Below are positions 1-7,380 of a DNA stretch of 64,000 bases, one piece after another. This DNA comes from Balneolaceae bacterium. GTDB lineage: Bacteria; Bacteroidota; Rhodothermia; Balneolales; Balneolaceae. The translations under genes were made by a program, and so were the position numbers. The DNA is taken from assembly GCA_017643365.1 (NCBI GenBank), contig JAEPNO010000002.1, positions 157,849-221,848 on the forward strand, read 5' to 3'. Within the stretch, counting starts at the first letter, position 1. Every line of letters starts with the position of its first letter. The notes below the pieces were generated by a model, which was given only the letters and a program-made list of their open reading frames with translations, ran no database searches and had not been told where the DNA came from.

Positions 1-47
1 ATTGCCCTTTTATTTTCTGCACCTTCAAATGCAAAGTCCGTACCAAC

Positions 48-821
48 TCAATCTGTACTGCTAGAGCGTTGCAACCATTCTGCCAAGTCTGCATAAATGA
101 CAGGCTCCCAGTCTTCCGCTCGTTTGTCGAAATCAAATCCGTCAGGTTTGTAGTCGCCCAACACGGGTTTTAGCGCATTCGACAATTTTTTTCGGCGCTG
201 ATTAAAAGCCGTTCGAACTACCGATTTTAACATCTTGTCAGTGCAAGGGAGTGCAGGTTTGTCAAAACGTAAGCGGATGACCGAGCTCATCACTTTTGGA
301 GGTGGGCTAAATGAATTTGGCGACACATCGAACAGCATCTCGGGCGAGCTCATTAATTGAGTTTGCACGCTCAATATGCCATACTCTTTACTATGGGGAT
401 CGGCCACCAGCCGTTGAGCAACTTCTTTCTGCATCATAAAAATGGCTTCCCTAAAAAGATGCCGAAACTCGAGCACACTAAACAGAATGGGCGATGTTAT
501 ATAATAAGGTAGATTTCCGATGATGATATTTTGCTTATCAGGGTCAATCAACTCCACCCAATTCGCTTTCAACACATCCATCGCGTGGATGGTTAAATCC
601 GGCAGTGTTTCTTCGAGAACTTTGATTGCTCGCTGATCTACCTCGATGGCGTGCACATCATCAAACTGCTGCACCAGCCATTTTGTTAGAGCACCCGTAC
701 CCGGGCCGATTTCGATGATTCGGGCATTGGTTCCCGCTTCCACCGAATTTAGAATTTTGGTGATGATGTTATTATCGGTAAGGAAATGTTGCCCGAGGCT
801 TTTCTTAGTTCTAAACGACAA
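48..821 (-). CDS. rsmA: 16S rRNA dimethyladenosine transferase RsmA (KsgA)
   Basis: This enzyme dimethylates the two adjacent adenines (1518/1519) of the 3'-terminal helix of 16S rRNA with S-adenosylmethionine, late in small-subunit assembly. The 257-residue protein has the family's usual length. The N-terminal GQHFL signature is at residues 10-14, the SAM-binding GPGTG loop at 39-43 and the catalytic NLPYYI motif at 103-108. The C-terminal part has the FNQRRKKLSNAL segment of the family's RNA-binding domain. The ATG at 821 places GQHFL at the expected distance from the N-terminus. The upstream side is a repeat-filled gap of about 600 bases, so the gene probably has its own promoter there. 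Confidence 0.97.
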   Translation of the reverse strand: MSFRTKKSLGQHFLTDNNIITKILNSVEAGTNARIIEIGPGTGALTKWLVQQFDDVHAIEVDQRAIKVLEETLPDLTIHAMDVLKANWVELIDPDKQNIIIGNLPYYITSPILFSVLEFRHLFREAIFMMQKEVAQRLVADPHSKEYGILSVQTQLMSSPEMLFDVSPNSFSPPPKVMSSVIRLRFDKPALPCTDKMLKSVVRTAFNQRRKKLSNALKPVLGDYKPDGFDFDKRAEDWEPVIYADLAEWLQRSSSTD

Positions 822-930
822 AGTGTTCTTTTTTTGAACAAAGATAAGGATTTCGATATTCGTTAATCGTTATTTGTTCAAGAAAGGATTTGACACATAA
901 GCACTAAACCACTGAACTTTATTTTGGTTT

Positions 931-1029
931 GTCATTTCGAACGAAGTAAGAAATCTACAAATCGAAGCAATGGCCAGCTCCTTAGATCTCTCTCCCGATG
1001 AATCGGGATCGAGATGACAAAAAGTGAAT
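931..1029. repeat. Inverted-end intergenic element, copy 1
   Basis: The element begins GTCATTTCGAACGAAG..GAAATCT and ends AGATCT..TCGAGATGAC followed by AAAAAGTGA, so its two ends are imperfect inverted repeats. A second copy lies at 1270-1367. It resembles the small REP/BIME-like elements common in Bacteroidota intergenic DNA. An internal CCCGATGAATCGGG palindrome (993-1007) is visible. It carries no ORF of its own. Confidence 0.65.
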
Positions 1030-1079
1030 TAGTGATGATTTCCCAAGCGAAGTACTTTTACTGTAAGGACGTCTAGCAA

Positions 1080-1114
1080 AATCTGTCGGACGGACTTTAG
1101 CCGTCAGACAGATT
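1080..1114. repeat. Palindromic repeat, family with a second copy at 9087-9117
   Basis: AATCTGTCGGACGG at 1080-1093 pairs with CCGTCAGACAGATT at 1101-1114 (13 of 14 positions) around an ACTTTAG loop. The copy at 9087-9117, read on the other strand, keeps the core GGACGG-CTTTAG-CCGTC while the outer arm bases differ but still pair. Paired changes in the arms suggest that the folded form is maintained. Confidence 0.7.
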
Positions 1115-1269
1115 ACAGCACCTTTCTCCTGACCCCTTTCTCCTATTATCCGCCACGGAAGCACGAAACCACGAAAAGAGATTTACCAAGCGAAGTACTT
1201 CTCCCATAGGGATGCCCCTGACAAGTGCTTCGCGATAAAGCAACGATATTACGAAAAGAGAAAATGTTT

Positions 1270-1367
1270 GCCATTTCGAACGGAGTGAGAAATCTAAAGA
1301 GTCATCCACCAACACTCCCTCTAGATTTCTCAATCACATCCGCTCTTTCGAAATGATAAAAAGTGAT
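1270..1367. repeat. Inverted-end intergenic element, copy 2
   Basis: This copy begins GCCATTTCGAACGGAGTGAG and ends CTTTCGAAATGATAAAAAGTGA, matching both ends of the element at 931-1029 including the trailing AAAAAGTGA. The interior differs between copies, which suggests that the ends, not the centre, define the element. Confidence 0.65.
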
Positions 1368-1418
1368 TAATCCAGATAGATCATTCTTAATTGAATAATT
1401 CTTAATTGATAATTGAAA

Positions 1419-2408
1419 TCACTCCACCGGTTCTTCCAAAAACTGAGGTCGTACGGTAAGCAAAGGAACCTGTAGATGTCTCGAAACTTGTTCTGCGGTT
1501 GAGCCAATCAATACTCGAGCTAATCCGGTTCGTCCATGCGTGCTCATCACCACCAAGTCTGCTTCATCATTAGCGAAGTCAGTAATTTCGCGATGGGCAG
1601 AAATGCCTTTAACAATATTGGATTCCAATTCAACCGAAACCACATGATCACCCTCAGTAGAAACCAATACATCTTTATAGGTTACACCGGTTCGGTGAAT
1701 ACTCAAACCATAGGAATCATGCTCTTCTAAGTACTCGATTAAGCGAGTAATTAAGCCTTCGTAAATTGCATCCTCTTCGATAGAAGTTGGCACATATGGC
1801 ACCATATCGCTACCGGTTGTGTACAATTCGATTACATTAAACAGCACGATTTTGGCTTCGTATTCTTTCGCTAATTCAAAAGCAGGAATAATTGAAAAGA
1901 ATGAACCTTCCGAGAAATCAATAGGTACCATTATGGTGTGAATATTCTTCTCTGAAATTGCTTCGTTTACTGATAGAACAGGAACATGGCTATGCCGGAT
2001 TACTTTTTCGGTGGTTCCACCCATCAAATGCAGGGTATCGTGCTCGCCTTTGGCCGACATCAAAATCAAATCGTAATTTTCTTCTTTCGATTGGTTCACA
2101 ATTGCTTCAGAAGCTTTACGCTCTACATTGGTAATAATCTTACCGCGATACTCTTTTTTGATGTATTGCTCAGCGAGTTCTTCCAATTTCTCGTGTGCAC
2201 GTTCTATACAATGAGGATAAAGATGTTTTTCAATTGAAAATGGGACACCGAGTGGATCCATACTTTCATGGAAGTATTTCATCAATGGAACGGTGTGTAT
2301 GAGATCGACCGTACATCCATAAAAATCAACCATATTTCCGGCGGCTTGAATTGCCTTTATCGATCGTTCTGAAAAATCAGTTGGAACTAGTATATGTTGA
2401 ACTTTCAT
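1419..2408 (-). CDS. Tandem-domain universal stress protein
   Basis: A 329-residue cytoplasmic protein made of two UspA domains, about 1-150 and 155-322, each starting with a beta strand of the ILVPTDFSERS / IMVPIDFSEGS type. Both repeats keep the late G-x9-G-[ST] phosphate-binding signature: the first reads GEHDTLHLMGGT, the second GRTGLARVLIGST. The first Gly of the classical G-x2-G-x9-G motif is Ser in both, so nucleotide binding is likely but not assured. Usp proteins are stress- or energy-induced and usually regulatory; no specific target can be read from the sequence. The stop codon is followed by AT-rich simple sequence shared with the 3' end of the gene at 61124. Confidence 0.9.
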   Translation of the reverse strand: MKVQHILVPTDFSERSIKAIQAAGNMVDFYGCTVDLIHTVPLMKYFHESMDPLGVPFSIEKHLYPHCIERAHEKLEELAEQYIKKEYRGKIITNVERKASEAIVNQSKEENYDLILMSAKGEHDTLHLMGGTTEKVIRHSHVPVLSVNEAISEKNIHTIMVPIDFSEGSFFSIIPAFELAKEYEAKIVLFNVIELYTTGSDMVPYVPTSIEEDAIYEGLITRLIEYLEEHDSYGLSIHRTGVTYKDVLVSTEGDHVVSVELESNIVKGISAHREITDFANDEADLVVMSTHGRTGLARVLIGSTAEQVSRHLQVPLLTVRPQFLEEPVE

Positions 2409-2509
2409 GATAAACCTCCACTTAAAGTTGAATTTCTCTCACTCTAAATGTGTTTAAAAATCATGAAGGATTCATGAATTTCTTAATTAAAAACTTGATC
2501 TGTAGAAAG

Positions 2510-3631
2510 TTAGGTGGTTTTTACTTCCCGAAGTCGATCTAATCCACCTACCAGCACAACGCCAATAATCATCCCGAAAATCCCGCCCCAAACATTGGGT
2601 GAATCGCCTTCTCTGGATCCAATGCTTCCCGGAATGTACGGTTCGGTTTTAATCAGTTTCTTTTTGATAGTAAGTACTTCAATACCATCGGCAGTTTGTT
2701 CACCTAGTCGGTTAAATTCGGGCAGATTTTCATTCGGATTCGTTCGAAGCTCCTCCACGATGGGTGCATCCAATGCCACCACTTCTGTCTCTCTAACTTG
2801 TTCAATAAAATCTCTGTGTTGATACGGCCAAATTACAAACAAAGAACCGATCATAAATCCGATTAGAACAGCAATGGTTTGGGAATGAAATTTCCCGAGT
2901 AACCAAGATAGAAATCGTGAAAAAGCGGCAATCCCAACTAACGTTCCCAAAGTAAAAGGAGCGATGTTAATGATGCCCGTTACCGGATCGCTTCCCCAAA
3001 TCAGGCTGATATTCGACAAAATGTACTCGTACTTTCGCATGATGAGCAGCAAATAAGAACCCGAAATACCGGGTAATATCATGGCGCTAATCGAAATCAT
3101 TCCGGTTAAAAACACAAAAGCAGGATGATCGGGCGTATCAGTTGGAACCAAACTTACGATCCATAATCCAAAACCAAGTCCTGCCAACAGAAACACCCCT
3201 TCTTGCGATCTGAATTGGCTTTGTTCTTTGATGAGGATGTAAATGGAACCTACAATCAACCCAAAAAACAAACCATACACAATTTCGGGATGGGTAAACA
3301 TATAAATTTGTAGTGGCACAACTTTGGTGAAGAACACCGCGGCACTAAAAATCCCGGTGAATAATGTCACCAAAAATAACCAGTGTAAACCGCTAAAAGC
3401 TTCTTTGAGTTTAAAGCTGAATAGATTTTTAACAAACTGAATATCTACACTTTTGATGGCGTTCAGTAATCGCTCGTAGATGTCTAAAATCAACGCCATC
3501 GTTCCACCGCTCACACCCGGCACGATATCCGCAGAGCCCATCAAAAATCCTTTGATAGTTAAAATGGGTGCTTCTTTTAGTGTAGTTTTATCGGCGTTTT
3601 GCTTCGCTTCTTGCTGGTTTTCTACTTCCAT
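2510..3631 (-). CDS. DUF368 family membrane protein, PopT-type undecaprenyl-phosphate translocase
   Basis: A polytopic inner-membrane protein of 373 residues. It has the DUF368 signatures GSADIVPGVSGGTMALIL near residue 32 and LPGISGSYLLLIMRKY near residue 186, a re-entrant-type repeat pair. Characterised DUF368 proteins (PopT) return the lipid carrier undecaprenyl phosphate across the membrane during envelope synthesis; assignment here is by family only. A polar, acidic insert of about 65 residues (around 280-345) lies before the last helix and is longer than I expect for the family. The ATG at 3631 lies inside the end of pcm (10-base overlap), so the two are probably translationally coupled. 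Confidence 0.85.
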   Translation of the reverse strand: MEVENQQEAKQNADKTTLKEAPILTIKGFLMGSADIVPGVSGGTMALILDIYERLLNAIKSVDIQFVKNLFSFKLKEAFSGLHWLFLVTLFTGIFSAAVFFTKVVPLQIYMFTHPEIVYGLFFGLIVGSIYILIKEQSQFRSQEGVFLLAGLGFGLWIVSLVPTDTPDHPAFVFLTGMISISAMILPGISGSYLLLIMRKYEYILSNISLIWGSDPVTGIINIAPFTLGTLVGIAAFSRFLSWLLGKFHSQTIAVLIGFMIGSLFVIWPYQHRDFIEQVRETEVVALDAPIVEELRTNPNENLPEFNRLGEQTADGIEVLTIKKKLIKTEPYIPGSIGSREGDSPNVWGGIFGMIIGVVLVGGLDRLREVKTT

Positions 3632-4269
3632 CCCTTTTCGCCGATTAACGGCACAAATTTAAAATTATCCAGTTCTTCTTGTTGATATTCCGTCTCCGAA
3701 ACGCGGAAAATCCGCAACATCACTTGTTTTTTCTCATCGCCAACGGGAATCACTAATTTTCCGCCAATATTAAGCTGGGCGATTAAATCCTGTGGCACAA
3801 CCGGTGCACCCGCCGTTACTACAATTCCATCGTAAGGCGCATATGTGCTCCAGCCCAAAGTGCCATCACCGGCTTTAAGCATGGCTCGGTAACCATGTGT
3901 TTGCAAATGCTTTTTTGCACGGTGGTACAACTCATTATGGCGCTCCACGCTGTACACATTGGCGCCCATCTCGCACAACACCATACATTGATAGCTCGAA
4001 CCGGTTCCAATTTCTAAAATCTTATCCCCTTTTTTGATCTCCAGCAGTTCTGTTTGTCGGGCTACCGTATAGGGCTGCGAAATGGTTTGCCCCATACCAA
4101 TGGGAAGCGCTGTATCCTGATAGGCTTTGTTATGCAAACCGGAATCGATAAGCGTATGCCGTGGAATCTTTCCAATCGCCATCAGCACTCGTTCGTCCTG
4201 TATTCCCTTCTCCCGCAGTTGATCAACCAGTTTTTGACGCGGGCGCACAAATCGGCGATTTTCGAGCAA
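3622..4269 (-). CDS. pcm: Protein-L-isoaspartate O-methyltransferase
   Basis: Repairs isomerised aspartyl residues in aged proteins by SAM-dependent methylation. The 215-residue product has the normal length. Visible motifs are the substrate-binding GMGQTISQPY near residue 58, the SAM site ILEIGTGSSYQ near 85 and the GWSTYAPYDGIVVTAGA strand near 133. The first usable start is TTG at 4269, since an in-frame TAA lies 21 bases upstream; the conserved region begins soon after, so a TTG start is credible. The gene ends inside the start of the DUF368 gene. Confidence 0.95.
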   Translation of the reverse strand: MLENRRFVRPRQKLVDQLREKGIQDERVLMAIGKIPRHTLIDSGLHNKAYQDTALPIGMGQTISQPYTVARQTELLEIKKGDKILEIGTGSSYQCMVLCEMGANVYSVERHNELYHRAKKHLQTHGYRAMLKAGDGTLGWSTYAPYDGIVVTAGAPVVPQDLIAQLNIGGKLVIPVGDEKKQVMLRIFRVSETEYQQEELDNFKFVPLIGEKGWK

Positions 4270-4339
4270 TGTACCTGTGTTTTAGATGAGTGTTTTACCC
4301 TGCAATAATAGCCAAACTTTTACTCTTTTTTTGGGCTGA

Positions 4340-4370
4340 TTTGGGCTATTTAGTCTTCTTCTAAATTTTG
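4340..4370 (+). promoter_or_regulatory. Candidate Bacteroidota-type promoter for the ZIP transporter
   Basis: TTTG at 4340-4343 is separated by 18 bases from TAAATTTTG at 4362-4370. This resembles the TTTG-N19-TAnnTTTG promoter of Bacteroidota primary sigma factors, with one extra T in the second box. Transcription would start near 4376, about 36 bases before the ATG at 4412. It is a pattern match only. Confidence 0.35.
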
Positions 4371-4411
4371 TAAATATGCGGTCGAATTAGCAGGAATTAC
4401 TACCTTATTGC

Positions 4412-5164
4412 ATGGACTTTTTCTCGGAACCCATTGCACTCGTTTTTTGGTATTCGTTGCTAACCGCTGTGGCCACAGGCCTTGGTGCACTTCCGTTTTT
4501 CTTCATCAATAATATTTCCGATTCCTTTTTGGGTAAATCGAATGCTGTGGCTGCCGGACTGATGCTTTCGGCTAGTTTCAGCCTCATTTTCGAAGGCTAT
4601 CAGGAAGGTGAATGGATGACTCTTTTCGGGATGATCGCAGGCGTGGTGCTGGTGATAGTGGCCAATCGATGGATGGAACAGAGTTACAAAGTAGATGTTG
4701 GTGATTTAGTGGGAGCCGGAACCAAAAAAATGCTGCTCTTTCTTGGCATTATGACGATACACTCCTTTGCCGAAGGGGTAAGTGTTGGAGTTTCTTTTGC
4801 AAACACGCTCGAATTTGGCATTTTTATAGCCATGGCCATTGCCGTTCATAACATCCCTGAAGGTTTGGCTATCAGTTTGGTAATGGTTCCCAAGGGAACA
4901 AGCCCGATTAAAGCTGTTTGGTGGGGTATCTTTTCTAGCCTGCCTCAACCTCTCATGGCCATTCCTGCATTTCTGTTTGTAGAGACTTTTCGGGAATATC
5001 TCCCTTTTGGACTTGGACTGGCCGCCGGAGCAATGATTTGGATGGTATTTTCTGAATTGATTCCGGAAGCCCTTCAAAAATGTAAACCCCATGCTATCGG
5101 GTTATGGATCACCCTGTCGGTAATTGCCATGGCTGCGTTCCAGATATTAATGGGCGATTTGTAA
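4412..5164 (+). CDS. ZIP family divalent metal transporter
   Basis: A 250-residue inner-membrane transporter with about eight hydrophobic segments. The paired ZIP metal-site motifs are clear: HSFAEGVSVG near residue 113 and HNIPEGLAISLVM near 142, whose His and Glu residues bind Zn or Fe in the family. The length matches short bacterial ZupT/GufA-like members. The substrate is probably zinc or iron; the sequence does not decide. It stands alone between the divergent pcm gene and an element at 5183-5228 that could be its terminator or the promoter region of the next gene. Confidence 0.92.
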   Translation: MDFFSEPIALVFWYSLLTAVATGLGALPFFFINNISDSFLGKSNAVAAGLMLSASFSLIFEGYQEGEWMTLFGMIAGVVLVIVANRWMEQSYKVDVGDLVGAGTKKMLLFLGIMTIHSFAEGVSVGVSFANTLEFGIFIAMAIAVHNIPEGLAISLVMVPKGTSPIKAVWWGIFSSLPQPLMAIPAFLFVETFREYLPFGLGLAAGAMIWMVFSELIPEALQKCKPHAIGLWITLSVIAMAAFQILMGDL

Positions 5165-5182
5165 AAACATTTATGTAAACGC

Positions 5183-5228
5183 CATTTAAACCCTCGGTTT
5201 ATAAAGTTTTGCAATCGCTGGTCGATGT
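5183..5228. promoter_or_regulatory. Conserved hairpin-containing intergenic element, copy 1
   Basis: CATTTAAAC at 5183-5191 overlaps a small hairpin (AAACC/GGTTT, 5188-5200), followed by TTTTGC and TCGATGT. The same order is found at 6584-6621. The element lies 18 bases after the ZIP stop and about 50 bases before the next start. It could be a weak terminator or a promoter-proximal element; the sequence alone does not decide. Confidence 0.4.
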
Positions 5229-5280
5229 TAGTGATAACTTTTTTGTTAAGTGATCAAAATTAATCCTAGCAGACATTCCA

Positions 5281-6576
5281 TTGTTCAAAAAATTTATCTA
5301 CTTAGCTTCATTCATTCTTTTCTCAGCAGCAACTTTAGGGCAAGCACAAGACACCGCATCACTTGTAAATAATAACGATTCTGAAACCATCACGGTTTTT
5401 CTTGATTGCCGGGGTTGCGACGACAATTTCATACGAACAGAAACACGATTCGTAAATTTTGTTAGAGATCAGGGTTTGGCGGATCTTCACCTTTTGGTTA
5501 TCCGACAAAACACCTCAAACGGATCGCAATATTTAATCGATTATATAGACCAACGACGAGCGGATAAGCCAAAAAAAGAGATCATCCTCGATACTTACAA
5601 TTTCCAAACCGACGAGGAAATCAGAAATGAGTTGGCTACGGTTATAAAGTTGGGGCTCATCAGCTATCTCACCGATTCAAAGATTTTATCGCAACTTAGT
5701 GTTGCCTTCGATCCACAAGTAACCACCGATAATAACAGCCTGGAAGGTGATGACCCATGGAATAATTGGGTTTTTGAATTCGGGGTTGATGGGAACATCA
5801 ATGGGCAGGAAAATGAGCTCCGATATAATGTTGGTGGCGATGGCGAGATCCAACGCATTACCGATGATTGGAAAATTCGACTAAACTTTTGGGGAAATTA
5901 TAACCGACGGGCCTTAACCGAAGACGAAGAAGTTGTTAATGGAACAGATACCACATTCGTAGAAACTACTCGCTATTTCGACCGCTCAAACAGAAATTTA
6001 TTCGGCTTGGTAGCCAAATCAATTAACGACCATTGGTCGGTAGGTTTTTACTCTCGATATCGAAGCGACACCTTCCAAAATATCGACACTCAGATTGGCA
6101 TCACACCTGCCATCGAATTCAGTCTTTTTCCATATCGCGAGTTTACGCGTCGTGAAGTTACCGCTCGCGTTGGTGTGGTTACCAGCTACTACAGCTACAC
6201 CGAAACTACCGTATTGCAGGAAGATGAAGAGCTATTATTCCGCCCGGAGTTAGATCTTCGTGCTGATTTCACCCAACCATGGGGAAGTTTCAGAGCCGGT
6301 ATCGAAGCCGGAGCATTTCTCCACGATTTAAGCTTGAACCGCTTCGAATTCGACACACGTTTCGATTTACGAATCTCAAAATATTTATCCGTTTTCTTGA
6401 ACGGACAGTACTCCATAATCGCAGATCAAATTTCACTTCCTGCCGGCGAATTATCGACCGAAGAAGTACTAGCCGGTGTTCGTCAACAAGCAACTTCGTA
6501 CAGTTTCAGAGGCTCGTTCGGGGTATCGGTGCAGTTTGGCTCCATTTACAACAACATTGTAAATCCACGACTGTAA
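5281..6576 (+). CDS. Secreted protein, probable outer-membrane beta-barrel, unknown function
   Basis: A 431-residue protein with a clear signal peptide (about 1-23, ending GQAQ). Residues 35-125 look globular and contain a DCRGCDD segment with two Cys. From about 150 onward the sequence alternates polar and aromatic residues in strand-like stretches (for example WKIRLNFWGNYNRR, WSVGFYSRYRSD), typical of an outer-membrane barrel. I do not recognise a named family. The start is TTG; no ATG or GTG is available upstream in frame and the signal peptide begins right at this codon. It stands alone in transcription terms. Confidence 0.75.
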   Translation: MFKKFIYLASFILFSAATLGQAQDTASLVNNNDSETITVFLDCRGCDDNFIRTETRFVNFVRDQGLADLHLLVIRQNTSNGSQYLIDYIDQRRADKPKKEIILDTYNFQTDEEIRNELATVIKLGLISYLTDSKILSQLSVAFDPQVTTDNNSLEGDDPWNNWVFEFGVDGNINGQENELRYNVGGDGEIQRITDDWKIRLNFWGNYNRRALTEDEEVVNGTDTTFVETTRYFDRSNRNLFGLVAKSINDHWSVGFYSRYRSDTFQNIDTQIGITPAIEFSLFPYREFTRREVTARVGVVTSYYSYTETTVLQEDEELLFRPELDLRADFTQPWGSFRAGIEAGAFLHDLSLNRFEFDTRFDLRISKYLSVFLNGQYSIIADQISLPAGELSTEEVLAGVRQQATSYSFRGSFGVSVQFGSIYNNIVNPRL

Positions 6577-6583
6577 CTGCATT

Positions 6584-6621
6584 CATTTAAACTCCGAGTT
6601 TATCACTTTGCTGCTCGATGT
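6584..6621. promoter_or_regulatory. Conserved hairpin-containing intergenic element, copy 2
   Basis: CATTTAAAC (6584-6592) overlaps a hairpin AAACTC-C-GAGTTT (6589-6601), then TTTGC and TCGATGT, in the same order as the copy at 5183-5228. Arm bases differ between copies but pairing is kept (AAACC/GGTTT versus AAACTC/GAGTTT). It lies 8 bases after the stop of the barrel-like gene and about 95 bases before the next start. Confidence 0.4.
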
Positions 6622-6714
6622 GGCTAAATCTAACGATTTAATAACATCGGGCGGGCATCCCTTTTATTCCGATGTATCTGCTGTATCTTAATCGAAATCA
6701 TTAACAACCGTCTT

Positions 6715-7344
6715 ATGAGATTTCTATTATTCCTTTGTTCATTCCTTTTATTTACAACTTCTGCTTTTGCACAAAACGTGCCGGACGATCCATACAAAGT
6801 GTCGCCGTTGCTTATCAATTCAACTATTCCGGATGTCACAGTAAAAACCATTGATGGATCTGACATCTCGCTCCTTGAAGTAGTAAAAGAAAAGCCAACC
6901 GTGTTTGTGTTTTATCGCGGTGGATGGTGCCCCTATTGCAGCCGGCACATGGCCGAACTCGCGCAAATCGAAGATGAAATTCTGGAAATGGGATTTCAAA
7001 TTGTGGGCGTAAGTGTAGATCGCCCCGAAGTGCTTCGCAAAACCATGGATGAAGTGGAACTCGATTATATGCTCTTATCCGACAGCCCGGCAACAGCACT
7101 CAAAGCATTCGGTATTGCATACACAGTCGATCAAGCCACTGTTGATCGCTACAAAGGCGTGGGCATCGATCTGGAAGCGAATGCCGGTTACAATCATCAC
7201 ATCCTACCGGTACCAGCGGTGTACTTTGTGGATCAGAACGGGAATGTGGATTTCCAATACGTGAATCCCAATTACAAGGAACGAATCTCCGGTGAAATCC
7301 TTCGGGCTGCTGCAAAAACCTTTATGGATTCTAAGGCAGACTAA
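6715..7344 (+). CDS. Secreted peroxiredoxin-like (AhpC/TSA) protein
   Basis: A 209-residue protein with a signal peptide (1-19, ending SAFA) and a thioredoxin-fold AhpC/TSA domain. The active site reads FYRGGWCPYCSRHM near residues 64-77, a CPYC dithiol where typical peroxiredoxins have a PxxxTxxC site, so it is closer to the Prx-like/AhpC-TSA_2 branch than to AhpC itself. It probably acts in the periplasm as a thiol peroxidase or disulfide reductase. The 36-base gap to rlmN holds a candidate promoter for that gene. Confidence 0.85.
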   Translation: MRFLLFLCSFLLFTTSAFAQNVPDDPYKVSPLLINSTIPDVTVKTIDGSDISLLEVVKEKPTVFVFYRGGWCPYCSRHMAELAQIEDEILEMGFQIVGVSVDRPEVLRKTMDEVELDYMLLSDSPATALKAFGIAYTVDQATVDRYKGVGIDLEANAGYNHHILPVPAVYFVDQNGNVDFQYVNPNYKERISGEILRAAAKTFMDSKAD

Positions 7345-7376
7345 TTGGTCGTTCTATGGCAATCTGCGTATCTTTA
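7345..7376 (+). promoter_or_regulatory. Candidate promoter positioned for a leaderless rlmN mRNA
   Basis: TTGG at 7345-7348 is followed after 20 bases by TATCTTTA at 7369-7376, close to the TTG-N19-TAnnTTTG pattern. The ATG of rlmN is at 7381, only four bases after the second box, so a start at the usual distance would produce an mRNA with little or no 5' untranslated region. It is pattern-based and unproven. Confidence 0.35.
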
Positions 7377-7380
7377 GGCT

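Larger units (their letters stand above)
822..1418. repeat. Gene-free gap filled with several palindromic repeat families
   Basis: No convincing gene lies here. The stretch holds two copies of a roughly 100-base element with inverted ends, a 35-base palindrome, a hairpin with 11-base arms (1190-1200 with 1223-1233, one G-T difference), a 15-base direct repeat CCAAGCGAAGTACTT (1043-1057 and 1186-1200) and an inverted copy of a TTTCGTG-type repeat (1151-1177). The left end of the downstream usp gene merges into AATTCTTAATTGA-type simple sequence. Short open frames across it run through the repeats and have no protein-like composition. Confidence 0.8.

Noticed and set aside
1-46. Possible start of another gene on the minus strand, TTG at 46 open to the window edge
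   Set aside because: Only 15 codons are visible, with no recognisable motif, so coding cannot be supported.
1097-1333. 78-codon open frame on the minus strand
   Set aside because: It runs through two palindromic repeats and has no protein-like pattern.
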